DNA of 64,000 nt from Deferribacteraceae bacterium (GCA_020054865.1 JAIHAR010000002.1:1-64000), one strand, 5' to 3'; numbered from the stretch's first letter, positions 9,291 through 18,613 are shown. Translations and numbers: made by a program. The notes: generated by a model from the letters alone, not told the origin.

Positions 9291-10355
9291 ATGAAAAAGT
9301 TTTTCTTATTGTTTGCTACAGCTATTTTTTTAAGCCTGGCATTTAGTGGATTTGCAAAAGAAATCAAAGCTGGGTTTATCTATGTAGGTCCGGTAGGTGA
9401 CGGTGGATGGACTTATGCCCATGACCTTGGCAGAAAAGAGATGGAAAAACTGCCATTTGTTGGCAAGTCCACCTATATTGAATCTGTCCCTGAGGGAAGT
9501 GATGCTGAAAGGGTAATCACCAGCCTTGCCAAAAAAGGGCATAATCTGATTTTTACAACAAGTTTCGGTTTTATGGATCCAACAATCAATGTGGCAAAAA
9601 GATTTAAAAATGTTGTTTTTATGCACTGCTCCGGCTATAAAACTGCTGAAAATGTAGGAACATATTTTGGTAGAATGTACGAACCAAGATATTTAAGCGG
9701 AATTATTGCAGGCAGTATGACAAAAAGCAATATAATAGGTTATGTGGCTGCATTCCCTATTCCGGAAGTCATCAGAGGGATAAATGCCTTCACTCTCGGA
9801 GTAAGATCAGTAAACAAGGATGCTGTGGTTAAAGTGGTATGGACACAGACATGGTTTGACCCCGGTACAGAAAGAAATGCTGCTGAAAGCCTCCTTGATG
9901 TAGGCGCTGATGTCCTTGCTATGCACCAGGATACTCCTGCTACTCTTCAGGCTGCCGAAAACAGAGGGAAATATGTAATAGGCTATAACTCCGATATGAG
10001 AAGTTACGCACCAAAAGGTTTTTTAACGGCGCCTGTGTGGAATTGGGGAGCAATATACAAATATGTTGCCCAAAAGGTAAACGATGGAACATGGAAAAGT
10101 GAGCAAATCTGGTGGGGTATGGACAAAGGTGCAGTAACTCTTGCTCCAATAAGCGATAAAGTACCAGCTGAAGTGGTAAAAAAGGTAATGACCGCAAAAG
10201 AAGACATAATAAATGGTAAATTCCAAGTATTTACTGGGCCAATTAAAGATCAGTCAGGCAAATTGGTACTTGAAGAAGGAAAAACCTTTACAGATGGAGA
10301 ACTTTTAGGTATGAATTTCTTTGTGGAAGGAGTTCAGGGAAATTTAAACAACTAA
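9291..10355 (+). CDS. BMP-family (PnrA-like) ABC transporter substrate-binding protein
   Basis: The 354-residue exported protein has a signal peptide ending about AFSGFA. It belongs to the basic membrane protein/PnrA family that binds purine nucleosides or purine-related ligands. Family features include KAGFIYVGPVGDGGWTYAHD, TSFGFMDP, VAKRFKNVVFMHCSG and GRMYEPRYLSGIIAG. GGAGG at 9279-9283 is 7 nt before ATG 9291, so the longer frame starting at 9261 is rejected. It is the first gene of a transporter operon whose last gene is a purine phosphoribosyltransferase-like enzyme, which supports purine uptake. Confidence 0.92.
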   Translation: MKKFFLLFATAIFLSLAFSGFAKEIKAGFIYVGPVGDGGWTYAHDLGRKEMEKLPFVGKSTYIESVPEGSDAERVITSLAKKGHNLIFTTSFGFMDPTINVAKRFKNVVFMHCSGYKTAENVGTYFGRMYEPRYLSGIIAGSMTKSNIIGYVAAFPIPEVIRGINAFTLGVRSVNKDAVVKVVWTQTWFDPGTERNAAESLLDVGADVLAMHQDTPATLQAAENRGKYVIGYNSDMRSYAPKGFLTAPVWNWGAIYKYVAQKVNDGTWKSEQIWWGMDKGAVTLAPISDKVPAEVVKKVMTAKEDIINGKFQVFTGPIKDQSGKLVLEEGKTFTDGELLGMNFFVEGVQGNLNN

Positions 10356-10363
10356 GAATCCAG

Positions 10364-10392
10364 ACACCCTGGTAATGCCAGGGTGTTTTTTT
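10364..10392 (+). terminator. Terminator between the substrate-binding protein and transporter genes
   Basis: ACACCCTGG and CCAGGGTGT form a 9-bp stem with a 5-nt loop, followed by seven T. It lies between the binding-protein stop and the ATPase start, so partial read-through would give more binding protein than transporter. Confidence 0.85.
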
Positions 10393-10401
10393 GAGGTTTT
10401 A

Positions 10402-11907
10402 ATGTCATCCTGTATTTTAAAGATTGAAAATATAACAAAGTCCTTTGCTGGCTTTATTGCCAATAAAAATGTAAATCTTGAGATTTTTGAAGGGGAAATA
10501 CACACAATCCTTGGTGAAAATGGTGCCGGCAAAAGTACTCTGATGAATATTTTAACGGGACTTTACAGGCCTGACAGCGGAAATATTTACATAAATGGCA
10601 CCAGGGTAAACATTAAATCCCCAAAAGATGCCCTCAATTATAAAATAGGTATGGTTCACCAACACTTTATGCTTGTGAATAACATATCAGTTTTTGAAAA
10701 CCTTTTGCTCAGCATGAAACTCGATTCTTTTGTTATAAATGAAAGAAAACTTAAATCAAAAGTCAAAGAAATTCTAAGAGAGTTTGAACTTGACATAGAT
10801 ATAGAAATGCCAGTATGGAAGTTGTCAATCGGCCAGCAACAGTGGGTCGAGCTTATAAAACTATTAATCAGGGATTCTAAAATTCTCATTCTTGATGAGC
10901 CAACTGCGGTTTTGACACCTCAGGAATCAGAATTTTTATTTACATTTCTGACAAAACTAAAAAGCCAGAATAAAGCGATTATTTTTATCTCCCATAAGAT
11001 GAAAGAGGTCATGACACTTTCTGATAAAGTTACTATTTTAAAAAAAGGGGAAACAGTAAAGACGTTAAATAGAGGTGAATTTGACGAACAGCTTCTTGCA
11101 GAGCTTATGATAAGCAACAAAGAACATCTTAAACTTGAAAAGTCTGCCAAAGTTTTTAGTAAACAAATTTTGAAGATAAAAAATCTTAACGTAAAAAACG
11201 ATAAAGGGTTGTCCGATCTTTCAGATTTTTCTCTTGAACTTTTTGAGGGCGAAATCCTTGGGATTGCGGGGATTACCGGCAATGGTCAAAAAGCACTTGC
11301 AGAAGTTTTGACAGGTCTAAAAAAACCATTATCTGGACAGATAATTGTAAATGATCAGGACATAACATATTCCACTTCCAAATCAAAATATATTTCCGGA
11401 ATTGCCCATATCCCTGAAGACAGAAAAACTATGGGGATTGCGCCAGACCTTTCTGTTGATGAAAATCTTATCCTGAAAAACTATTCATCTGATAAGTTTA
11501 CAAACTTTTTTTTCCTCAATAAGGAAAAGATTAAACAAAATGCAAGGGAGCAAATAGAAAAATATTCAATAAAAATGGGTTATGATGGAATACCGGTCAG
11601 GCTTTTATCCGGCGGCAATATTCAAAAAGTAATAATCGCACGGGAGCTTTCCGAAAACCCCTTGATACTTGTAGCGCTCTATCCGACAAGAGGGCTTGAT
11701 GTAGGTTCAGCAGAATATGTCCACCAGGTGATACTTGATTCAAGAGAAAAAGGGATGAGTACTATATTGATATCGGAAGATCTGGATGAACTTCTTAAAA
11801 TTTCTGACAGGATAGCAGTTATGTTCAGAGGGAAAAACATGGGATATCTGAGTCCCGAATCTGCAACAAAAACAGAAATCGGACTTTTAATGAGTGGGAA
11901 AAAATGA
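10402..11907 (+). CDS. ABC transporter ATPase with two nucleotide-binding domains (YufO/BMP type)
   Basis: The 501-residue ATPase energises the nucleoside/purine importer at the inner membrane. Domain 1 has Walker A GENGAGKST, signature LSIGQQQWVE and Walker B ILILDEPTAVLTPQE. Domain 2 has the degenerate loop GITGNGQKAL, signature LLSGGNIQKV and PTRGLDVGS, as usual for RbsA/MglA/YufO-like double ATPases. I chose ATG 10402 with GAGG at 10393-10396, since the upstream ATG at 10375 lies inside the terminator loop. It overlaps the first permease gene by 4 bases. Confidence 0.93.
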   Translation: MSSCILKIENITKSFAGFIANKNVNLEIFEGEIHTILGENGAGKSTLMNILTGLYRPDSGNIYINGTRVNIKSPKDALNYKIGMVHQHFMLVNNISVFENLLLSMKLDSFVINERKLKSKVKEILREFELDIDIEMPVWKLSIGQQQWVELIKLLIRDSKILILDEPTAVLTPQESEFLFTFLTKLKSQNKAIIFISHKMKEVMTLSDKVTILKKGETVKTLNRGEFDEQLLAELMISNKEHLKLEKSAKVFSKQILKIKNLNVKNDKGLSDLSDFSLELFEGEILGIAGITGNGQKALAEVLTGLKKPLSGQIIVNDQDITYSTSKSKYISGIAHIPEDRKTMGIAPDLSVDENLILKNYSSDKFTNFFFLNKEKIKQNAREQIEKYSIKMGYDGIPVRLLSGGNIQKVIIARELSENPLILVALYPTRGLDVGSAEYVHQVILDSREKGMSTILISEDLDELLKISDRIAVMFRGKNMGYLSPESATKTEIGLLMSGKK

Positions 11908-12965
11908 AATTTAAAGTTTTAAAAAAGCCTCCCGTTCAAGGCTATAAGTCTTTTTTGACAACACTGTTTTCAGTAATAATCGCACTTTTGATAAGTGGTG
12001 CTTTTCTGATGCTGGTAGATGTAAACCCGATTAGTGCATATAAGGATATGCTAATAGAGTCATTAGGCTCATTTTATGGTCTCACTGAAACATTGGTTAA
12101 AACTACTCCTCTCATTTTGTGTGGTCTTGGAGTAGCTGTTGCATTCAGGATGCAATTATGGAATATCGGTGCAGAAGGGCAACTTTATATGGGTGCATTT
12201 GGAGCATCACTTGTGGCATTGCACTTAAACGTAGAAAGTCATTTTGTTATGATAACATTGATGTTTTTGTCATCGATATTTTTCGGTGGTCTTTGGGCAT
12301 TGATTCCCGGCGCTCTTAAAGCAATATACAATGTAAATGAAACCATTGTGACTTTATTGATGAACTATATTGCAATATTGTGGGTAGATTTTCTTGTATA
12401 CGGAGCATGGAAGGACCCCAAGGGGTTCAATTTCCCTCTTTCAGCAGAGTTCTCCTCTGCAGCAAGACTTTCAGAATATTTTGATACAAGACTTCATACA
12501 GGTTTTTTCATTGCTCTTGTCTGTGCGCTTATAGTTTATCTTCTTATAGAAAAAACTATCTGGGGTTATGAAATAAAAGTCATAGGGAGCAACTCAAAAG
12601 CAGCTGCCTATGCAGGGATTAATATCAAGAAAAATATAATGCTGGTAATGTTTATAAGCGGTGCATTAAGTGCAATAGCCGGTTTTTCTGAGCTTGCAGG
12701 TGTACAACACCGCCTGCAACATGCAATTTCTCCGGGCTACGGCTACACTGCAATCATAATTGCCTGGCTTGCCAAAAGAAGTGCTTTAGGTGTGGTGTTA
12801 GTTTCCTTTCTTATGGGGGTGCTTTTTGTTGGAGGGGACTCTATGCAAATTTATTATCAATTGCCAGTTGCTATGGTTAGTGTATTTCAGGGGCTAATCC
12901 TGTTTTCCCTTATTGTAGCAGAATTCTTTAAGGAGCACAAAATTATAATGGTGAAGCAGCAATGA
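11904..12965 (+). CDS. ABC transporter permease, nucleoside/purine type (YufP-like)
   Basis: The 353-residue inner-membrane permease has 8-10 membrane helices. Family features are FRMQLWNIGAEGQLYMGAFGAS, NETIVTLLMNYIAI, GSNSKAAAYAGIN and GYGYTAIIIAWLAK. It is one half of the heterodimeric channel of a BMP-type importer, paired with the next gene (4-base overlap). Length and motifs match BmpC/YufP proteins. Substrate is inferred to be a purine nucleoside or base. Confidence 0.92.
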   Translation: MKFKVLKKPPVQGYKSFLTTLFSVIIALLISGAFLMLVDVNPISAYKDMLIESLGSFYGLTETLVKTTPLILCGLGVAVAFRMQLWNIGAEGQLYMGAFGASLVALHLNVESHFVMITLMFLSSIFFGGLWALIPGALKAIYNVNETIVTLLMNYIAILWVDFLVYGAWKDPKGFNFPLSAEFSSAARLSEYFDTRLHTGFFIALVCALIVYLLIEKTIWGYEIKVIGSNSKAAAYAGINIKKNIMLVMFISGALSAIAGFSELAGVQHRLQHAISPGYGYTAIIIAWLAKRSALGVVLVSFLMGVLFVGGDSMQIYYQLPVAMVSVFQGLILFSLIVAEFFKEHKIIMVKQQ

Positions 12966-13882
12966 TTTCAATAATTATAGATGCAACAATACGTGCAGGG
13001 ACATCAATTTTGTATGCCACACTGGGGGAAATAATTATCGAACGCTCCGGTATAATAAATCTTGGAATTGAAGGGTTAATGCTAATTGGAGCTCTTTCAG
13101 GTTTTTACACTACCTACACAACAGGAAGCCTTTTTCTTGGAGTCATTTCTGCTGTCTTAATAGCTGGGATTGCGGGTCTGATTCATGGGATTCTGTGTAC
13201 ATATTTTAAAGGTAACCAGATTGTAAGCGGCCTTGCTCTAACTATGTTTGGGATTGGTATTACAGCTGTACTTGGCAAAAAAATGGTTGGGCAAACCATC
13301 GAAGGTTTCAAGAGAATCGAAATCCCCTTTTTGTCAAAAATTCCTGTTATTGGCAATTCTATTTTTAACCAGGACATTCTTGTTTATCTTAGTATTGTTC
13401 TTGTGTTTGTCATAACTTTTGTTTTGTATAAGACAGTGTGGGGACTAAACTTAAGAACTGTTGGCGAAAACCCTTATGCAGCCGATGTAGCAGGCATCAA
13501 TGTAACTGCCTATAAGCTATGGGCAACTTTTATAGGTTCAGGCCTTGCAGGACTTGGAGGGGCATATCTTTCTCTTGCATACACCCCTTTGTGGATAGAA
13601 AATATGTCAGCAGGAAGAGGCTGGATTGCTGTTGCACTGGTAATATTTGCTTCATGGTCTTGTAAAAGAGCACTTTTTGGCGCTTATTTCTTTGGCGGAA
13701 TAAGTGCTATACAGCTAAGATTGCAAGCGATGGGGACTACCATTTCAGCTCATATTTTGCAAATGCTTCCATATATATTTACCATTGTTGTTCTGATAAT
13801 TGCCACTATAAAACTCGAAAAGGGATATTCAAGTCAACCTGAGTCTTTAGGACTTGTATATGACAGAGAGGATAGGAAATAA
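12962..13882 (+). CDS. ABC transporter permease, nucleoside/purine type (YufQ-like)
   Basis: The 306-residue second permease. It starts with ATLGEIIIERSGIINLGIEGLMLIGA, a strong signature of the YufQ/BmpB family, and has LRTVGENPYAADVAGIN and GRGWIAVALVIFASW. About eight to ten membrane helices are predicted. It overlaps the preceding permease by 4 bases and the phosphoribosyltransferase gene by 1 base, so the whole importer and the enzyme are translated from one message. Confidence 0.93.
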   Translation: MISIIIDATIRAGTSILYATLGEIIIERSGIINLGIEGLMLIGALSGFYTTYTTGSLFLGVISAVLIAGIAGLIHGILCTYFKGNQIVSGLALTMFGIGITAVLGKKMVGQTIEGFKRIEIPFLSKIPVIGNSIFNQDILVYLSIVLVFVITFVLYKTVWGLNLRTVGENPYAADVAGINVTAYKLWATFIGSGLAGLGGAYLSLAYTPLWIENMSAGRGWIAVALVIFASWSCKRALFGAYFFGGISAIQLRLQAMGTTISAHILQMLPYIFTIVVLIIATIKLEKGYSSQPESLGLVYDREDRK

Positions 13883-14412
13883 TGACGGCAAGGGAAAAAC
13901 TTTTTGAATTCATCATTAAACAAGGAAAAATAGATGGTGAAATTATAAATGTTGAGAAATTTCTGAATCATAAAATTTCTTATGAGCTTTATGATTTAAT
14001 TGCTGAAGATTTTGTCAAACATTTTTCAGATGTCTGTTATGACAAAATTCTAACTGTTGAGTCCAGCGGGATTGTTCTTGCATCCGTTATCTCACTTAGA
14101 ACACACAAGGATTTTGTTTTTCTTAAAAAGAAAAAGCCCATTACCATGCAAAACTATTACTGTGACAAGAGTTACTCGTTTACAAAACAGTCTGAAACAA
14201 CTCTGTATCTTTCAAAAGAGGTAATAAACTCCGGTGATAAATTCCTTTTTGTTGATGATTTTTATGCAAAAGGGAATACGTACGCCTCTGCCTGCAAAAT
14301 TGTAGAAAATGCTGGTTGCTTTATAACCGGTATGGGTGTAATTATAGATAAAAGCAATAGCGATAATATTTATTCCATTTTAAAGCTGAAGGATTTAATG
14401 CTGAATGGTTAA
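13882..14412 (+). CDS. Purine phosphoribosyltransferase, xanthine (Xpt)-like
   Basis: The 176-residue type I phosphoribosyltransferase has the PRPP loop FLFVDDFYAKGNTYASA at about residues 126-142. Other Xpt-like parts are DKILTVESSGIVLASVISL and a flexible region with MQNYYCDKSYSF. It should convert xanthine (or guanine/hypoxanthine) and PRPP to the nucleotide, trapping imported base in the cell. The 1-base overlap with the purine permease gene strongly supports this salvage role. Which purine is preferred cannot be read from the sequence. Confidence 0.82.
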   Translation: MTAREKLFEFIIKQGKIDGEIINVEKFLNHKISYELYDLIAEDFVKHFSDVCYDKILTVESSGIVLASVISLRTHKDFVFLKKKKPITMQNYYCDKSYSFTKQSETTLYLSKEVINSGDKFLFVDDFYAKGNTYASACKIVENAGCFITGMGVIIDKSNSDNIYSILKLKDLMLNG

Positions 14413-15928
14413 CTTGCTAAAAACAAAACCAAAATACATAAGTTTAAAGCTTAAAATAAATGTACTTATCTTTGCTATAATGCTTTCCATCTCTTTTATA
14501 GTTTCTGCTTATTTGTCTTACAATGCTGAAAAAAAAGCACTAAATCTTGCCAAATCATATATCAAGACAATCCCTTCCATTATAGACAGTTCAATAAATA
14601 ATTTTATGACAGCGGGGGATAAGCAGGTAGTCAGAAAACTTATTTTAGAACTTTCAAATGTAGAAAATGTTGTAGGAATACATATTTTTAACCCAAAAGG
14701 CGATATATCATGCAGCTATTCAAACTTTAAGAGTGAGAAACCTACCAAATATCTCGACCTTGTTTACAAAAACTTTACTCTTGAGGAGAAACTTCAGGGA
14801 ATCAACACCAAAGATGTCAAAATGCTTTCATATTACAGACCATACCAGAATAAGCCTGAATGCAAAAAGTGTCACTTTGATAGTGGAGACATAATTGGTG
14901 TACTCAACATTAATGTAAACACCATGGGGCTGTCAAAAATGCTTCATAATGAAATCAATACTGTTAATATGATAATGCTTATTTCAGTAATTATTGTCAG
15001 TTTTGTTTTGTCAATTCTTGTAAATAAATTGGTCATAAACCCTTTGAAACTCCTTGAAACTGGTATGAAAAAGGTAACCGAGAATGACCTTAACAGTAAA
15101 GTCAAAATAGATTCTCGTGATGAATTTGAACTTATATCGAAATATTTCAACAATATGGTATCGTCACTTAAGAATGCAAATGAGACCATTGATAATATGC
15201 ACAAAAATCTGATTCATTCCGACAGGTTAAGTACCATAGGGCAATTAACCGCATCGTTAAGCCATGAAATAAAAAATCCTCTCAACTCTATAATGATTGC
15301 CTCTGACCTTCTTGCGATGAAATGTGAAATGGCCAAAAAGGGTAAAAATGTTAATATTGAAGAAACTCTAAAACATATTGATAATATTGTCAACGACACT
15401 ATCAGGATAAAAAACATTATAGACCAGACACTTAACTTCTCGAGATTAAATACGGACCAGAAGCAGGTAGTATCTGTGAGATCATTTCTGGAAACCATTT
15501 CAATATATGTAAAAAGGATTCTTTTTGACTATGAAAAAATCAAATTCAGGCTTGAGACAATGAATCCTGAAGGGGACTGTCTCTTAAATATAAATAAAAC
15601 AAATATTGAACAAGTATTTATCAATATTTTAAAAAATGCAATGGAGAGTATCCCTGAAGACAGGGCGGGAGAGATTTTATTAAAAGTTTACTGCACGTCA
15701 GATCAAGAGTATATAGTCTTCAAAATTATTGACAATGGTTCGGGCATTCCGGATGAGCAGATGGATAAAATTTTCAATGAGTTTTATACTACCAAGAAAA
15801 ATGGCACAGGTCTCGGGCTTCCTATTGCAAAAGACCTCGTTGAGCAACATAATGGCAAACTTATGATTGAATCAAAAGTAAATGTTGGAACTGAAGTTAC
15901 CATCATGCTTCCGGTAGTTAAAATATAA
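14405..15928 (+). CDS. Membrane sensor histidine kinase with a periplasmic CxxCH haem motif
   Basis: The 507-residue protein has a membrane helix at about 18-38, a periplasmic domain to about 186, a second helix at about 187-210, HAMP to about 262, the phosphorylated His in SHEIKNPLNS at about 290, and a C-terminal ATPase domain (DNGSGIPDE, GTGLGLPIAK). In the periplasmic domain PECKKCHFDSGDIIG contains CKKCH at 153-157, a c-type haem attachment motif also seen in haem-containing redox, NO or oxygen sensor kinases. It overlaps the preceding gene by 8 bases. No response regulator follows, so the partner is unknown. Confidence 0.88.
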   Translation: MVNLLKTKPKYISLKLKINVLIFAIMLSISFIVSAYLSYNAEKKALNLAKSYIKTIPSIIDSSINNFMTAGDKQVVRKLILELSNVENVVGIHIFNPKGDISCSYSNFKSEKPTKYLDLVYKNFTLEEKLQGINTKDVKMLSYYRPYQNKPECKKCHFDSGDIIGVLNINVNTMGLSKMLHNEINTVNMIMLISVIIVSFVLSILVNKLVINPLKLLETGMKKVTENDLNSKVKIDSRDEFELISKYFNNMVSSLKNANETIDNMHKNLIHSDRLSTIGQLTASLSHEIKNPLNSIMIASDLLAMKCEMAKKGKNVNIEETLKHIDNIVNDTIRIKNIIDQTLNFSRLNTDQKQVVSVRSFLETISIYVKRILFDYEKIKFRLETMNPEGDCLLNINKTNIEQVFINILKNAMESIPEDRAGEILLKVYCTSDQEYIVFKIIDNGSGIPDEQMDKIFNEFYTTKKNGTGLGLPIAKDLVEQHNGKLMIESKVNVGTEVTIMLPVVKI

Positions 15929-15940
15929 AATGGAGTGAAA

Positions 15941-16651
15941 ATGTACGATATTTCATTTGTAATACCCGTTTATAATGAGGAAGGCAACATAAAACCCCTT
16001 TACAAAGAGATAAAAAGGGTTGCTGATATAATTGCATCCTCTTATGAAATAATTTTTGTAGATGATTCAAGCAATGACAATAGTCTTCAAGAAATCAAAG
16101 AGGTAGCCCTAATAGACAGCAATGTAAAATATATATCTTTTCTTGAAAATAGAGGGCAATCTGCAGCTCTTTACGCGGGGTTTCAAAAAGCTAGCAAATC
16201 TGTCATTATAACAATGGATGCAGACATGCAAAATGACCCTGGTGATTTATTGGAAATGATTAAGCTGTATGGAAAATATGACATGGTAAACGGCTGGCGT
16301 AAAAACAGAAAGGACACCCTGTCAAAAAAAATAGGAAGTAAGATTGGCAACTTTGTAAGAAATAAAATGACAAAAGAAACAATTCATGATACAGGCTGTG
16401 CTTTAAAAATAATGCGGGCTGATATGTTAAAAAAAATTAAAATGTTTAAAGGCCTTCACAGGTTTTTACCGACACTTATGCGACTTGAAGGTGCAAAGGT
16501 CATTGAAGTACCTGTAAACCACAGAAAAAGGGAAATCGGGGTATCAAAATATAACAATTTTAACAGGGCCATTGAAGGTTTTTACGACCTTATTGCAGTT
16601 AGATGGATGATAAAACGTCATCTTGATATCAAAATAAAGGAAGAAAAATGA
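15941..16651 (+). CDS. Polyprenyl-phosphate glycosyltransferase, GT2 family (DPM1/ArnC-like)
   Basis: The 236-residue glycosyltransferase of family 2 has FVIPVYNEEGNIKPLY at the start, VDDSSNDNS as the nucleotide-binding aspartates, and MDADMQNDPGD as the metal-binding region. There are no C-terminal membrane helices, unlike ArnC. It probably loads a sugar from a nucleotide donor onto undecaprenyl phosphate for the ArnT-like transferase two genes on. ATG 15941 was chosen with GGAG at 15932-15935; an in-frame GTG at 15935 overlaps that site. It overlaps the next gene by 4 bases. Confidence 0.88.
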   Translation: MYDISFVIPVYNEEGNIKPLYKEIKRVADIIASSYEIIFVDDSSNDNSLQEIKEVALIDSNVKYISFLENRGQSAALYAGFQKASKSVIITMDADMQNDPGDLLEMIKLYGKYDMVNGWRKNRKDTLSKKIGSKIGNFVRNKMTKETIHDTGCALKIMRADMLKKIKMFKGLHRFLPTLMRLEGAKVIEVPVNHRKREIGVSKYNNFNRAIEGFYDLIAVRWMIKRHLDIKIKEEK

Positions 16652-16926
16652 ATATTACTGAAACAACACTTTTAATAATTGGATTTACCGGGCAATTTTT
16701 CTTTTTTATGCGCTTTTTTGTTCAGTGGATTTATTCTGAAAAACATAAAAAAAGTGTCATACCTGTTGCTTTCTGGTATTTTAGCCTGCTCGGGAGCATC
16801 TGCTTACTTGTTTACGCATTGCTTCGCAAGGATATAGTGTTTATAGTAGGCCAATCCACAGGATTTATAATCTATACACGAAATTTATACTTCATAAAAA
16901 AAGAGAGGCAGAAATTAAATGCATAA
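16648..16926 (+). CDS. Lipid A biosynthesis N-terminal domain (LAB_N) membrane protein
   Basis: The 92-residue protein has three membrane helices and matches the LAB_N family: GFTGQFFFFMRFFVQWIYSEK, then IPVAFWYFSLLGS, then LVYALLRKDIVFIVGQ. Members are often encoded between a GT2 enzyme and an ArnT-like transferase and are thought to help lipid-linked sugar transfer. Here it overlaps both neighbours (4 and 8 bases), exactly that arrangement. Precise biochemical role unknown. Confidence 0.88.
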   Translation: MNITETTLLIIGFTGQFFFFMRFFVQWIYSEKHKKSVIPVAFWYFSLLGSICLLVYALLRKDIVFIVGQSTGFIIYTRNLYFIKKERQKLNA

Positions 16927-18511
16927 CAAAAAGATTTACTGGTTTATTGCAATATATTTTGTAATTGCAGCTTTTCCTATAAATTTTATTCCCCTTTTTG
17001 AAACTACTGAGGCAAGGTACGCAGAAATTGCATGGGAAATGGTAAAAACCGGAGATTTTGTAGAGCCAAGATTCAATGGTATCAAACATTTCCACAAACC
17101 TCCCTTTGTTTACTGGATAAATGCTATTGGTATGAAATTATTTGGAGTTAACGGGTTTGGAGCAAGATTTTTTGAAGTATTGGCTGCCGGATTAATTCTC
17201 TTTGTAACCTACAGGTTATCTGAAATTTTACTTAAAAATAAAAACAAATCCGAGGCTTCTGTTTACATCCTTTCATCAAGCATGCTTTTTATTGCTGTTT
17301 CAAGAATTGTATCCACAGATATTTACCTTACGCTTTTTACTATTTTGGCTCAGTATGTTCTTTTCAAGCAAATCTATTATAAAAAAGCTACAAGTAACTC
17401 TATTTTTTATGGAATATTTTTAGGCCTTGGTTTTTTAACTAAGGGACCAATTATATTTTTATTTACAATTTTACCATTCATTTTATGTAAATTTTTTGAC
17501 AGTTCTCATAGAAAAGTTTTTAGTTTCAAGGATGTAATTTTATCAACTTCAACCTTTTTAATAATATCTTTGCCCTGGTATATTGCTGTTATTATAAAAA
17601 ATCCTGAGCTACTGAACTACTTCTTAAAGGTGCAAACCGTTGACAGAGTTGCAACCAATAGATTTCACAGATATCAACCTTTTTATTTCTTTTTTGCAAT
17701 ATTTGCAGGCACTTTTTTTCCTTATATTGTCCCTTTCATAAAGGGTTTGAAAGATAGTTTGAAAGCTTTTAGACAAAAGATTTCGCTTTTTGTATATATA
17801 ATTGTGCCTTTTATTATATTTACCATCTCCAAAAGCAAACTGGCAACCTATATATTACCTTTTTATCCTCTTGCAAGTATTATTGCGGCCGAATATTTGG
17901 ATGCAAATATGATAAACTCCAGGCTGTTTAAGTCATTGTCAATAATTTATGCCTGTATATTCCCTTTGGTACTTTTAGTAGCCCCATTTGTATATGTTGA
18001 CCTTAGAGAATACTATATCCCTATAGCGGCATATCTGATTTTAAGCATTATTTTACTAGTCAATATTATCAAGAAATTCAACCTTTTAAACTTTACAATG
18101 TTTATAATTTTCAGCTCCTTCTGCATATACAGTTTGCTTCCTGTCTTGGGCCCAAATATAAAAGGATACAAAAAGATGACCGAACAAATTATCTCACTTG
18201 ACCCGCAAAAAAAGCATGAAGTCCTTACTTATAAATCATTTATCCCATCCATTTCATTTTACAGGCAGAAAATTACTGTCGCCGCACTTGGCAAAGAGCG
18301 TGAAGTACAATTTGAAGACAACAATGAATACAAAAAATATTATATAGATTCCAAAAAAGATTTGGAAAATTTTTTCTTGGACCACAACTCTTTTTTTCTT
18401 GTAACAAATGATAAATACATAAACGAAATTGAGTCTTATGGTTATAAATGCACTCTTCATTTCAAACAAAGAAAGGATTCAATGTATTTTTGCGAAAAAC
18501 AAAATTTATAG
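16919..18511 (+). CDS. ArnT-like lipid A glycosyltransferase (GT-C fold)
   Basis: The 530-residue inner-membrane protein has about 12 helices. The first periplasmic loop has FETTEARYAEIAWEMVKTGDFVEPRFNG, the acidic motif of the ArnT/PMT family, followed by HFHKPPFVYW. It should transfer a sugar from undecaprenyl phosphate to lipid A or another acceptor in the periplasm. Position after a GT2 and a LAB_N protein supports lipid A modification. The aminoarabinose synthesis genes are not in the window, so the sugar may be another hexose or hexosamine. Confidence 0.85.
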   Translation: MHNKKIYWFIAIYFVIAAFPINFIPLFETTEARYAEIAWEMVKTGDFVEPRFNGIKHFHKPPFVYWINAIGMKLFGVNGFGARFFEVLAAGLILFVTYRLSEILLKNKNKSEASVYILSSSMLFIAVSRIVSTDIYLTLFTILAQYVLFKQIYYKKATSNSIFYGIFLGLGFLTKGPIIFLFTILPFILCKFFDSSHRKVFSFKDVILSTSTFLIISLPWYIAVIIKNPELLNYFLKVQTVDRVATNRFHRYQPFYFFFAIFAGTFFPYIVPFIKGLKDSLKAFRQKISLFVYIIVPFIIFTISKSKLATYILPFYPLASIIAAEYLDANMINSRLFKSLSIIYACIFPLVLLVAPFVYVDLREYYIPIAAYLILSIILLVNIIKKFNLLNFTMFIIFSSFCIYSLLPVLGPNIKGYKKMTEQIISLDPQKKHEVLTYKSFIPSISFYRQKITVAALGKEREVQFEDNNEYKKYYIDSKKDLENFFLDHNSFFLVTNDKYINEIESYGYKCTLHFKQRKDSMYFCEKQNL

Positions 18512-18613
18512 TCTGTATTATTTTAAAACACAGTTTATACAATTTATATTAATTATTTTTTATCATAACTCTTTAGTGTGTATTAAAGTATACTAAACTT
18601 ATCGCATATCTGA

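Noticed and set aside
10375-10401. ATG at 10375 as start of the ABC ATPase
   Set aside because: It lies in the loop of an intrinsic terminator; ATG 10402 has GAGG upstream and matches the family start.
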